64,000 nucleotides of DNA from Saxidomus purpurata (GCA_022818135.1 JAFMSR010000001.1:3934495-3998494), one strand, 5' to 3'. Numbered from the stretch's first letter, positions 12,701 to 27,700 are shown. The notes: generated by a model not told the origin, from the letters alone. A program made the numbers and translations.

Positions 12701-15700
12701 GTTTTAAATTGTTAGATGCATATAACATGTATATTTAGTAGTACAATGTATTATTTACCTCATCCTGAATTAGTGAAATCATAACAGTATGATTTAACAT
12801 GACCAAGGTCAAGGTCACAATGTCATATCCAATCTTCACCCCTAGATCAGATGGCAAACTCTTCAGTACCTCCATACAATCTTCAAGCTATAAAAATATA
12901 AATTATTGTAGCAAAGCATTTCTTATTCTGTCTCTTCTATCTATGAACTGGTTTTAAATGACCTTAATCTTGAAACTTTGCTGGCTAGAAGAGGCACTTT
13001 GTATATTGTCAAGATTTGGCACAAATTATTTTTTAAAAATCCCTGAAAGCAGCACACGCAAAAACAATTTCTCTGTATATGGATTGTTTAGAACAACCAT
13101 GCCAAAACAATGTCATATTCAACTGAAGCATCACTAAGTCAATCCATTTATACCTGTATGTGCATCGCCATTCATGTATCTCCTCATATTTCAATCTTGG
13201 ATAAGCAAATTAATACATGTTTTACTGCACTTACCCTGTCAGCTGCAATGAGTTGTCTCAACCTGAATCCATACAAGTTGACCTTCAAGTTGACCCCACA
13301 TGACCTCATGACCTCTAGAGCATCCTCCATACAACCTTCCTTGTCTTGTGTCAGCATCAAATACATCAGTCTCTGCAAACAAAGAGTAATGATTTACAAC
13401 GCTAAAGCTTTGCTGCAAAATATGTAATGAAACGCAGAAGCACTGTCTCTACAATATAACTGGGATATGATTAATTCTCTTTACACGTAAATTACTTAAA
13501 ATTTAATAACTTACGTATGCATTTTATTTGGCATGATAAGAAATCGAGTAGGAAAAGTAAACAAGGCACTAAAGTGCAAGTGTCTGGTGGTAGGAAAGGG
13601 GAGGTATGTCTGGTGGTAGAAAAGGGGAGGTAATATTTACCTCAGCTTCTGGTCCATGTGGCACTTCAACATTTTTAAGTCCATATTTCATCATCAGTTT
13701 TCGGACTCGTACTCTCTCACATTGCTCTTCTATTTTGCTGACTCTGCAGAATATTCAGATGAAATGTTTTTAGGTTACAATCATTTCAAAATTCAGCACA
13801 GCCAAAAGAAAAAAAACACAGACAAAAACTGTAACTTCAGCACCAATATTTCAACATTTTGAATGCAGTTTAATAGTTAAAGATTGAGGGAATCTAATTA
13901 GTAAGAGAATATATAAGTTTGTATATATATAAGAACAGACATACTTGCTATGTTTGAGTTTAAGTCCCATCTGCACAAGCTGCTCCACACCATTACTCCA
14001 GGGTATAGGTGCCCATTCCATCACCTCCAGGATGGCCACTATCTTTTGCTTCAAGATGGAATTTAAAACAAATGATTAAAGGTATGAAATAAACTACCTC
14101 AATAGATTCTGTAATTTAGCCAATTTCTTATGGCTATATTAATACAGTAAACTCTGTTATAGCAAAATTCCAGATATAAGGAACAAATTTTCTGGGCCCC
14201 AATGCTTTTTTTCCTTTCGTATTTAATATGAAAACACTATATAGATATACTAAATAAACTCCAAAATAAAAAACAAATTTAAATGATCCCAAGGGGTTCA
14301 TTATATACCGTTCATGTACTTGTTTCATCATTAGTTTCAACAGAATTTTACTTACATCTTGGTCAGTGTTTATCATGCCATCTGTTAACCTACCTGTACT
14401 AACATCTTTATTATCAGCTATCAACATTACAACATGAAGGAGCCAAGAAAATCTCATGAAAGAGCCAAGAAAATCACTTCAAAAGACAACTTTCCTCTTA
14501 ATATCACTTAGTTTTCAATGACAACTCAAAACAAAGATATATCACATGAAAAGCCGAGTTTCCTGGAAAGAAAATTTCCTTATTTGAATTTGTACCTCAA
14601 CATCTGTGATACAGTCTATTACAGCTGATGCCTTGGCCTCCCAGGTAGCTTCCCCTCTGTAACTTCTCACCTGACCATATCTCTCCAGCAAGTCCTGAAA
14701 TAATTACACAAACAAAACACATATTGTATGCGACTTCTAATGATGCATATCTATGCTTTTTTCTAAGGGGACTTCAAAATTGTATTTCAAATCATACATA
14801 ACCAACCAAAATATACAGCAGGCCAACAGACAAACAAGTTCTCTTCCAAACATGCTTTCAGTTCTAACACATGGTCATTGATTATATGCAACAAAGACTA
14901 CAAATTTATACTAAAACATTTCAAAGACAAAAAAAATCTATCTAGTGCAAAACAAACTGTGCAGGAAGATTATGAACCAGAGAACTTGAAATGCATGCCT
15001 GATACATGTACATTAAGTGCTATATAGTAAAAGATAGTATAAGAATTTTACCTTGACGTATTTAGAGAAGATCTGATCTTGGTTCAGGCCATGTTCCTTC
15101 ATGTAAGGTCGGATCTGTTTCTCCAGGGTCTGACTGATTAAATCAAGGGCAACAACTTTGTCCAGCATTCTGAAGGTTATTGTCTCCTTTGTTTCCTGTA
15201 TATGATACATTTGCATTGATTACATGTATGCCCATTTTTGAGTAAAGGAAAAGCATAAGAAAAGTTCTGCAATACAACTTTAAAGCTGAATAAAGCATAC
15301 TGTCTCTAAAGTAAATATTACTTGAAAGCTATACATATTACACTGTCTCTAAAGTAAATACCACTTAAATGCTAAACATATTTCACTGTCTCTATAGTAA
15401 ATACCACTTGAAAGCTAAACATATTCCACTGTCTCTATAGTAAATACAACTTGAAAGCTATACATATTCCGCTGTCTCTATAGTAAATACCACTTGAAAG
15501 CTAAACATATTCCACTGTCTCTAAAGTAAATACCACTTGAAAGCTAAATATATATTCCACTGTATCTAAAGTAAATACCACTTGCAAGTTAAATATATTT
15601 CACTGTCTCTAAAGTAAATACCACTTGAAAGCTAAACATATTCCACTGTCTCTATAGTAAATACAACTTGAAAGCTATACATATTCCAGGTCTCTATAGT

Positions 15701-18700
15701 AAATACCACTTGAAAGCTAAACATATTCCACTGTCTCTAAAGTAAATACCACTTGAAAGCTAAATATATATTCCACTGTATCTAAAGTAAATACCACTTG
15801 CAAGTTAAATATATTTCACTGTCTCTAAAGTAAATATCACTTGAAAGCTATACATATTCCACTGTCTCTAAAGTAAATACCACTTGAAAGCTATACATAT
15901 TAAACTGTCTCTAAAGTAAATATCACTTGCAAGTTAAATATATTCCACTGTCTCTAAAGTAAATACCACTTGAAAGCTATACATATTCCACTGTCTCTAA
16001 AGTAAATATCACCTGCAAGTTAAATATATTCCACTGTCTCTAAAGTAAATACCACTTGAAAGCTATACATATTCCACTGTCTCTAAAGTAAATATCACTT
16101 GAAAGCTAACCACATAGTTAATACCACTTGCAAACTAAATATATTCCACTGTCTCTAAAGTAAATACCACTTGAAAGCTAAATATTTTCAAATGTCTCTA
16201 AAGTAAATACCACTTGCAAGCTAAATATATTCCACTGTCTCTAAAGTAAATACCACTTGCAAGCTAAATATATTCCACTGTCTCTAAAGTAAATACCACT
16301 TGAAAGCTAAATATATTCCACTGTCTCTAAAGTAAATACTACTTGAAAGCTAAATAAAGCTCACTGTCCTTAAAGGTCGTTCAAAAGAAGGCAGTCTCCT
16401 TTTCAGAAATAACCATTTTGTTTTCATTTTTTCTGTATTTCATGGCTGTCAATGATACATTTATTGACATGTACAAGATCACAAAATAATTAACAGACAA
16501 AATTAAGTCAAATCAACAACTTAAAGAATCAGAGAGATAACTCACCTGTAGAAACTGTGCCAAGGACAATCTACATTTGTATTTATGAAGGACATCATCT
16601 AGCTGCCTCAGTTTGATGATCAATGTCAACAGTGGATTGAGTGTCACTTCACTACGAAGTCTAGTCTAGAAATATTTTATATCATTAGATTTATACATGT
16701 ATAAATCTACAATCTAACACAACACACTATTTGTAACTATTGAAAAAGTCTTGCATTTATCATCTAAATGTTGGTATCTACCTGGTGGATACTGATGTTG
16801 AATTTAAAATATTTTTGATAAGAAATTTTTTAGATTTTGACTTGCTGGTAGAAGATTTTGCTTCTGGTCTACAGTCAGCAGAGATCATGTGCCGTCTGCT
16901 ATTAAAATGCACAATTCATTTTTAATTCACTTAAATCAATTTTAGAGAACACAATCCTTACCTTTTTGGCATTATCATTTGCCATGCAGGTGTCATCATC
17001 AATCATTACAGTGGAAGCCTCGTGTAACCTGGTGTGCATGTACTCAGCAAACTGTATAGCGGTCTTTGGCCAGTTAGCCTGCAGTTGTAAAAGGAATTGT
17101 AAAACTGAGACAAATATTCTCTAAACACCATTTAGTACAGCTTGAACCCACGGCTATACCCACGCATTTACAACAGAAGAAAGAATCCTCTAACTTCAAA
17201 GAAAGACAGCAGACAAACGGACAAATTACAACTCAAATGTCAAACTGTACAATGACAAGGCTTTTCAACAAATGCAACAAGTAAAAACATCAGTAATAGT
17301 AATATCTTAATGTTTGGTGGTAGTTAAAGCGATTCTTACCAATGATAAATCAATTAGAAATGCTGCGATTTAAATTCAACTTAGAAATGTTAAACTTAGA
17401 AAATGTTAGACAACAGATCAATTTTAAATATGTCATGTATACAGCAGAAAAAGTCCTAAGTAATGTTTGGTTAACATACCTTATCCATTGTAATGTTGGG
17501 TTAACATACCTTATCCATTGTAATGTTGGGTTAACATACCTTATCCATTGTAATGTTGGGTAAACATACCTTATCCATTGTAATGTTGGGTTAACATACC
17601 TTATCCATTGTAATGTTGGGTAAACATACCTTATCCATTGTAATGTTGGGTAAACATACCTTATCCATTGTAACGTTGGGTAAACATACCTTATCCACTG
17701 TAATGTTGGGTTAACATACCTTATCCATTGTAATGTTGGGTTAACATACCTTATCCATTGTAATGTTGGGTAAACATACCTTATCCATTGTAATGTTGGG
17801 TTAACATACCTTATCCATTGTAATGTTGGGTAAACATACCTTATCCATTGTAATGTTGGGTTAACATACCTTATCCATTGTAATGTTGGGTAAACATACC
17901 TTATCCATTGTAATGTTGGGTAAACATACCTTATCCATTGTAACATTGGGTAAACATACCTTATCCACTGTAATGTTGGGTTAACATACCTTATCCATTG
18001 TAATGTTGGGTTAACATACCTTATCCATTGTAATGATGGGTTAACATACCTTATCCATTGTCTCCATGTTCTTGGTCTTATCAATCACAAAATCTACTAG
18101 GTCAACCTACAAGTACATGACGAAGTTCTCTAAATACATATCAACTTTAAGTCTCGTTAATTTTGTCTTTATGCTATCATCCATTTGTGTCTTGTAATTA
18201 TATAAGCAACTATACACCAGTAAAACAGTAATTTTGGCATGCTTTAAATCGGCAGTTACTGTATTGCTGCATTTCACATCTTTGAATATACATGTATGTA
18301 GTTGCTGTTGTTGTCCAGTAATATTTTAGATTTGCACATTTCTTGCCTGTTGTTTGGACTATTCTAATTAAGATTTTGCTACTGGTCAATCAACAACAGC
18401 CTCAAAACATTAAAAATAGCCCTTATTTTAGAAATCTGAGGTTGCGGGTTCGAGCCCCACTGGGATCACGACCCTACCTCTTCATATGACACCAGTACTG
18501 GTTTTTCCAGGAACATACTTGAGAGTGACTCGATAAGCTACAAGCTTTCTTCACAATTGAGTTAAAATAAATTTGTATAAACTAAATAAACATGGTAGAA
18601 AACCAATTAATGACATTCCGTATCTCTGTAGAGAATTGACAGGTCATAATAACACTTGAAACTCAAATGATATCAAAATGTGATTCATTTAAGAACTTAC

Positions 18701-21700
18701 CAAAGCTTCCGGTATTTCCCTGACAACACAAGGTATAAGTCCAGTACTTATATACCCCATCAAGTTGTTGGGTAATGTATGGTATGGGATGGTTGACAGA
18801 ATCTTCTGTATCAACTCTCTGCTCAGCACTTCACCCTTCCAGCTTGACTGTCAATGTAAAGTAGATTAATCAAAACTTAATGATATTTTTAAACGGGCTT
18901 GATAATTTGTTAACTATCCAAACAATATTATCTGTTAGCAAAGTTACAGGTTTGCATACATAATCCATGACAACAATAAGTTATTAGACTTCATTTGCTG
19001 AGCAGACGATCACACGGATAGGGGCAAAATGGTAAACCATATATTTAACGTCTTCATACTCTGTAGGGCTCTAATCAAAGTATATACATGTGCATGGAAA
19101 AATACATTAAATATCTCGCAAAAAAGAAATTTTACATTTTGATCAATCGCTGAAGGCAATTCAGAATTCTACGAACTGACGAAATGAAGGACAAATGAAA
19201 AATATTAATGTACAAAGGGAGATACTTTGAAATTAAACATCAACAGTTATGCATCTTTAAAATCTTTCTGTATATACCTGGTGCCTGGTCCAGATAATAA
19301 ATCCTGTATCAAGGTGACCTCTATCAAGCCATCGCAATGATTCTTGTAACAAGTCAGCACACATGAACTGTTCCCATTTCTCTCCACTGTAAAACATAGT
19401 AAGTCTACTAAGTCAGCAATCTGTTTCAGGCAAGCAAATAAATATCAGTCTACTTGATACATACAATAGTTAAATAATATTTTAAAGATGGATAGGTGAA
19501 CAAAATATATAGGGAGATTAAAGCATTTCACTCCGAATGCTGAGGTTCAGGTGAAAAGTCAAGAAGGTTTCACATACCTGAATGCCTCTTCTCCGAATGC
19601 TAGCTTATATGTTGTTAATCTGTGCTGAATCTCCAGTAACTGAAAATCAATACAAATGTTAGATAAACATGGGTATTACATTCATGAAAAACACATATAG
19701 CCTGCAGGAACACATGATTCAGAAGGAAAAAAATGTTTAATGTTCCAGTGCTTGGAAAATCTTCACCTTGTTACAATAACAGTGTAATATTGTTTCAGTC
19801 TTTTTACAGTTCATAGTTTATTGGATCAAACACTACATGGTTACAACTCAAGGATAGATACAGCTGATTTTAACTTAAAAGTCTGTGAACCAGCTACTTT
19901 CATACATTTATTCACTCTGCCTGTCATATATCTCTTATCTGATCTGAAAAGTCTACCTCACTACGATCAGGCCCCGTGATTATAGATCTTTTTCATGTTT
20001 GACTCAGCCTCATGCTCAAACTTTGGATCAATAATCTATATAACATTTTATAAATTCTTTAAAAAAAAAATGTGTAAAACAAATTCTCTGTAGGTATTTT
20101 GAACTATGACTGTTCTGTAATTCATAGGCATGGTGTGAAAGGCAGGAACAATTTGTGTTAAAACTTAGCTGAGAATGAAGAACCATTTTTATCACATGGT
20201 TTCATCTTAACAGAACTGTTAGAAAAACATACCTTGCTGCACAATACTCTCTGTTTTTCTCTTACAATTGGATCTTTACTTGCCAAAGCCTTTACAAGCT
20301 GAAATCAAGTTGTTTTCTTTTTACTGGTGGGTACAAATCTATGCAATGTTAAGAATTTGAATGATTAAAATGTTTATTTTAGTAATTGTGTGTTTTATAC
20401 CGACTTGAACTTTTGGAATCAACCTTCCTCTTTTGTGCTGCTAAATGAACATCCACTTCTACAAAAGCAATACCCATTATGGATTTGGCACACAGGCTGG
20501 GTTTTCTATGTAATTAAGTTCTCTACTACACAGGCTTCAAGCCTATTTTCAACACAATTCAGCTAGGAGCTTAGTGTGACTGATACTGTCTCTTTCACTT
20601 ACCCTATCCTTGCAGTAAGACAAGAGTTTCTCTGTTTCCATGTATGTGGGGAGAGCTGCTCTCATACAGTTTTCTGCAGTATGTAGATTATCCTACAAAA
20701 AGTCAAAAAGTTGCGTCAGAGAAAACAAATCTCTACTTCACAAAGAGTTTACACACGATGAACTGCAATTTAGTGTAAAGCAAACTGAATTATCAATTTC
20801 TTATGGTTCTAATAAAGGTTTAACAGATGGATGAATATTGCATACTCCAAATTGTCAGCGACAGCTCTCTGAGTACCCTGCCCATCAATTGTTCTGTAAC
20901 CATTGATAGGGAATCAGCTTGACACCTAATGACTTTGACCTCATGAGCCCAGTATATAAAGAATTTCTATATCTAACAAGTGATCAGTCTTCTACTCTAA
21001 TTTTAAATCGTTCTTTAGTTACTGGTCAGACACTGTTTGAGGTTTAGGGTCACTGGGGCCTTGATCTTTGACCCAATGAGCTGAGAGTTTTTATGTGTCA
21101 CTCTTTTACTTTTACTGTTCTTCTTACCAAGTCAGAGATCAAGGCAATAACCATTTCTTGTTATTGCTTTGACATTGTTACACACATGTACATTCATACT
21201 GACAACACTGACTCAGTATGCCTCTCCACTTACTGTTTAGGTGGAGACATAATTACACTCTGTCTTGAAAATAAGAAAAGGAAAATCTGCTGTCTGAACA
21301 GAATAAAAGGCTGACAACATAATGTCACATTTTTATATCCAAACAACCTACCACAATGGTGTCCAGACAACTCCACAGCTGGTTGATCATATCTTTAACC
21401 TGCTCTTGTTCATATTTACCGCAGTTCCAGGGAGATAACTGATCTATCAGGTAATTAGCCTTCACCTTGTGCACAAGCTACAACACAACAACAGTAACAT
21501 AGTTAAGTTTGGTAAGTCAGCAACAATTTATTTCTTGCCTTTATAGTCAGATAATCTTACCTGATTTATCTGATTTTCACCAGTCTTTTGTGAAGCATGA
21601 CTTCAATTGTGGTTTATTCAAAATATACAAGTCCTAAAGACACTATGATAGAGAAAGCTAGCAACTTACATTACACCTTCTCAGCTGGGTAAACAGCGGG

Positions 21701-24700
21701 GTGTTTGTTAATACTGTCTTGCCAAAGGACACTCCTAGGGACCAAACTAAGGTCCTCAGAATTGTGAAACAAACAAACTAACCACTAGACCATTGATGCC
21801 AACCATACACTATATCTGTAAAATTGTATCTACAGAAATCTCAATAGCAAGATTGAAACTGAACATGAATTAAGTCTAATTACATAATCCCTTACTTTCA
21901 AGTAACTTTCGCATTTTTATATTTTTGTCAAAATGAGCCTGTAATGGTCTTGTCTCAATAACAAACAAAACATACTGTACTCACCTCTATATCAAGTTGA
22001 AACAGATTGGCAAACTTCTCTGCCTCTTCAAACTTATTCTTCTGTAAAATTCTGTACAGTCTGCAGATAAATCACATATAATCACGTATAATTACACCTG
22101 TGAAAGATCAGAAATCTATTTTCAACTTGGCGCCACCAATACATATTGTACGCAACCTCCTTTCTAAGTTACGGAATCCTATAACCTAACATTTGTGAGT
22201 TTTTGATAATAAACCTTTGTGACCGCTGTAAACTTGGATGTTTTAACTAAAGTCCACAAAACCAACAAGGATCATCTAATGGTCATGACCAACAACCTAT
22301 TAAATTCAAAGATCCTAGGTAAAGTATTATAAAATTACAAATGCTGTCTACTGACAAACAGACAAACTGATACCAATACAAACCCCTTACAAAAATCACT
22401 TAATGAAGAATTTTAATAATAACTGTTCTCAATATAATTGTACAAAAGAAATTTGGTGCTCATACCTTGTTTTAGGGTCTGTTTCATTCAAACATCTAAA
22501 CCTTAGGGTAGTGATTGTGCCTGGTTTACTGAAAAAATAAACTTGTTTATCATTTTCTAATAAAGATTACCACACTTAAAACAGACTACAGTATCTTGAT
22601 TAACTGCGTAAGTAGCAGTGAATGACTACGGAGCCGTTATCTTTTCCCAAAACGCTTAAAGTCCCAGGATCATTTTGAATTTATGGATATTGAAAAATAA
22701 ATTTACAGATAGATAATGATAAAACCATGTTCTATTCACTCTAAAACAATGTTGACACATGCCTTTCTTTCATATTCAAGTCGTTTATTTATGAAAAAGA
22801 TCTGTTAGAAAGCCTTTCTTATTTTTTTGCACTATCATTGAAAAAATACTGTGCTACATTTCTAAGTGAAGAATGTTTTTGGTACAAATAAAGGTCACCT
22901 CCACAATAGCACATCTTTCTAGGTAAGATAAAAGCTACTTTTAATTGTGCTAAAAGAGATTTACACAAAATGCAGGAATGTTTTACACATTACCAGAAAC
23001 ACTTACTCATTGTTAGAACAGAATTCTGATATGTACAGTGCATCCTGGAATGTGTTACATTTGGCGAGTCTACTAGGGGCAGATAACTGCAAATTGTACA
23101 CTGTCTCCCAGTCCGGTAATGTTTGTACCTTCAGGAAACATTCCCCATCCTTTGATTCTGTGATTATGACTAACTTCATATCTCGTAAACTACAAACAAA
23201 TAAAGAGTCAGAGTCCACATCTGTTTGACACTTCAGTGATTTAACAGTCATATTTCTAAAACAGACATGTCCACCATGTAATTTGGACAGAAGCCTTAAA
23301 CGTTCAGAGTTCAGACTAGAATGACAGAAAGGTTAATCATGATCTACATTGGTTTCAAAGGCAGAATCACAATGATGATGATGATGATGATGATGAAAGA
23401 CAGAATCACTCTCAGTCTGACAGCATGGTTCAAGTTAAACCAGTCTTCAACATGTAAATTTGTTAAGGAGAGTATTAAGCATAATGTGCTGAGATTTAGA
23501 TTCAATATTTTTATTTCACTGTGAATTCAGATCAAACACAAATTTTAAAATCAATGAAGATAAAATTCTGCATGAATTCCAGATTGAAAAACAAGAGGGC
23601 CATGATGGCCCTTTATCGCTCACCCGAGTACAACTGCTTTTAACAAAGTTGCTAGAAATCATAGAAACAACCTTTCTGACAAATTTCCAGGATATTAGGG
23701 CTGAAAATGTTACCTCTAGAGTGTTAATAAGGTTTTTCCATATTTGGGCTCTGTGACCTAGTTTTTGACCCAAGATGACCAATATTCGAACTTGAGCTAG
23801 AAATCATAGAAACAACCTTTCTGACAAATTTCCAGGATATTTGGGCTGAAAATGTTACCTCAGAGTATTAACAAGGCTTTTCCATATTTGGGCTCTGTTA
23901 CCTAGTTTTTGACCCCAGATGACCCATATTCGAACTTGGGCTAGAAATCATCGAAACAACCTTTCTGACATATTTCCAGGATATTTGGGCTGAAAATGTT
24001 ACCTCTAGAGTGTTAACAAGGTTTTTCCATATTCAGGCTGTATGACCTAGTTTTTGACCCAAGATGACCCATATTTGAACTTGAGCTAGAAATCATCTTA
24101 ACAACCTTTCTGACAAATTTCCAGGATATTTGGGCTGAAAATGTTACCTCTAGAGTGTTAACAATGTTTTTCCATATTTGGGCTGTGTGACCTAGTTTTT
24201 GACCCCAGGTGACCCATATTAAAACTTGAGCTAGAAATCAACCAAAGAACCTTTCTGACAAATTGCCAGGATATTTGGACTGAAACAGTAGCCTCTAGAG
24301 CCTTAACAAGATTTTTCTATTTTTGGGTCATGTGACCTAGTTTTTCATCCGAGATGACCCATATTCGAACTCGCCCGAGTAATTACTGGGACAAACATCC
24401 TGACCAAGTTTCGTGACAATTGAGGCAAAATGTGACCACTAGAGTGTTAACGAACTAAGTGTGGACGGACGATGGACGACGGACATTCATCGATCCTAAT
24501 AGCTCACCCTGAGCCAGCTCAGGTGAGCTAAAAAGGGATAAAATTATGCACATGTATGTTCTTCATTCAACAAGACAAACACTATAAAAAAATCTGATTT
24601 CTATCATAGTGAAAATGATCCTATCAAGTTTTGTAAAGCCTTTCTTTCTCTTTGCTAATCTTCCATCAATCAATGACCGCTTTACAGCATGAATTAAAGA

Positions 24701-27700
24701 AATAGAAATCATCTAAAACTAATTCATTTATACAATGTACCTATTGTTTTGTGAAGTATTTGTCTCAAGAAGGCAAAGGTCAGTGACCTTGACATCACTA
24801 AATGTCTTCACACAGGTCAGCATCCTGGCATCCCACAAACTTAGATTGTGCTGAAATATACACAGGTTGTTCAATTTTTGATAGTTCTTCTTTACGAGTC
24901 TTAGTATAGCACACATGGAATTTCTTCAGTAAACCATGTGATAACAGAAGATGTTTATAAAACATGTATGCCCCCCTTATGACAGCCAATTAGTTGTTTT
25001 GCAAGAAAGGTCACGGTCACCTTAGGCCAAAGCGTTCTCTTGTTACTGATCAGATAAGTTTTTTGTGTTTTAGGTCCCCATCACCTTCACCTTTGACCTG
25101 TTGACCTCAAAATCAATAGTGGTCAATTACTGGTCATGATCAATCTACCTAAAAAGTTTTAGGACAATACATTCTCTAGATATTGATTGGTCAAGTTTTT
25201 TTGTTTAGGTAACTTTGTCAATGACCTTTGACCTGAAAATCAATACGAGTCATCTACTGGTCATGACCAGCTTTCCTCCATACTTTGAGGACACTAGGCC
25301 AATTCGTTCTCTAGTTATTGATTAGACAAGTTTTTGTGTTAAAGGCATGCTTGACCTTTGATCTGCTGATCTCAAAATTGACAGGGGTCATGACCAACCT
25401 ACCTATACAATTTGAGGACACTGGGCCAATAAATTCTCTAAATATTTATCAAACAAGTTTTTTTCTGTTGAAGGTCAACAGGATAAAGGTTAAAACCTTT
25501 TACCTGTATTTGCTGGTTATGACCAACCTACCTACAAAATTTGAGGGCACTAGGCCAAAACATTCTCTATTTATAAATCAGGCAAACTTTTTTGTGTTAA
25601 GGTCTCTGTGACCTTGACCTTTGACCTCAAAATCAATTGGGGTTATGACCAACCTATCTATGAAGTTTGAGGACACTAGGCCAATGCATTCTCTAGATAT
25701 TAAAGTGACATTATGCGCATTTTTTCCAAGTAAAAATCCAGCTGAAAATGGTATGTGTACAAAAGAGTAGAGGAAATATTAACTTTTAACCAAATACACC
25801 AAACTCTTCCCGCTACCAGTATGAAAAAATCAAAGCGCTGTGAGCGCTGAAGGCCTGGGGTCTATAGGTTAACTCCCCGAAAAACAACTTTTGACCTACG
25901 TGTTTTGCACTGAATCTTACCTAAAGCGCGGGTCGAAATGTGCAGAGGACGAAATTCAATATATGACACAGAATGAATGATTCACAAATATATGGGTGGC
26001 AGGGAAGTTTGTTTTGTTATGAAACGTACGTTAAATGAAAAATAATCACATAGTCAACATTATAAAATGTTTAAGCCAATAAAAATAATTCGATCTGCGC
26101 TTTGTACAACTTCAAGCGATATGATCTGATGATGTGGATCGAAAATTATTGTGTACCAAGGACAACACCTTGAAACAGAAATAAACAAAGCAATACCAGC
26201 AATGAAATATAAATACAGTACTGTACAATGTATATAACAGAGAAAACCAAAAATGATTCTTGGTTACCTTGTAGTTGTAATCGGTGAAACCGTTCACTTG
26301 GCCTTGACTTGCAGCGTCCTCGATAAATGGCGGGTGATTTTGATCACGTGAGTTCCTTGTCGGGAATGTACGTAAATTATTTTATTTTTTTTAGAGACAT
26401 TTATTTTAGGTAGATATATATGTAATCGTTAGTAAATAACAAAGTTGTCATTGAAATAACATCGGAAATTTGAAAATCAAACTACAAACTCTTATATCGA
26501 AGCTTAGACGCTTTTGTAAATTTCCGTAAATATCCGTACTTTTCCGTGATATGCATATGATTATCTTCCGTAATCAGCTAACAGCGCATTAATTTCTAAA
26601 ACAGAAAAAATTGTGTAATGCAGCCCGTAAGCTATATACCTTCCTGCAGTCGTTTGAAGTTTTATGTACTGTTTTTATTTGTAATATGTTCTTATCATAT
26701 GCGACATTCAAACAGAAGATTGATCTGGTCTGTCTTGCACTACTTTCGCATAGCGCATGTTTACAGTTGTTATTCGCACATAGCACAGTTAAATTTCTTG
26801 CAGTGTTTGAAATGTGGTATACTAACTTAGGCCTAGGGGACTTTCAGTCCCCAGGCCAATAACTTTCAAAATATTGATTTTCTTATTTGACTGGGAGAGT
26901 CAATTTAAGAAAAGAACAACAGCATGCAGGAGTTGCTTCCCTTCCACTGCCGAAATCACTACCAACATCAACAACGACACATTCAACTATCATTTTATCA
27001 GTCCGATTTTTTTATATCTAAAGCACCAACTTCAAATACTAATGTGACATAATCATTAATTTAACTCATTTAAATGCACAGCAACCAAAAATTGCTTTTA
27101 TAACTGTCACCAAAATTACACTTTGTGCAGTAATATGCGCATAATGTCACTTTAATCAAGCAAGTTTTTTTTTCTGTTGAAGGTGACTTTGACCTTGACC
27201 TTTGACCTCAAATTCAATAGGGGTCATCTTCTTGTTATAACCAACCTACTTACAATGTTTGAGGATACTCAGCCAAAACAACTAGAGCTATCACTAAATG
27301 TGATTAATACCCCCAAAAGACTTCTTTATAAACTGAGGAGGTTCATAGTAACAGAATACCTTGCAAAAAAAAAACAACTAAAATAGAGATATTGTTCTTG
27401 GCAATAACTCTGTAATTACTCAAGATAGAGTTATGGTTCTTGTACACTGCACTCCCTCTCATTGTGCTTGACCATTGTATGAAGTTGTATTGCATTCCGA
27501 CCACTAGCTTTCAAGTTATACTCTGTGACAAGAAAAAGGGCAATAACTCTGAAATGAGTCATGATAGAGTTATGGTTCCTGTGCACTGCACTTCCTCTCA
27601 ATGTACTTGACCATTGTATGAAGTTGCATTGAATTCCAACAAGTAGTTTTCAAGTAATGCTGCATGCAAAGAAAAGTATCAAAGGGCAATAACTCTCTTA

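Noticed and set aside
17350..18084. 244-codon minus-strand ORF of repeated QWIRYVNPTL units
   Set aside because: It is the 30-bp splice-donor array read in a frame different from the KNTC1 exon; the repeat length alone keeps it open.
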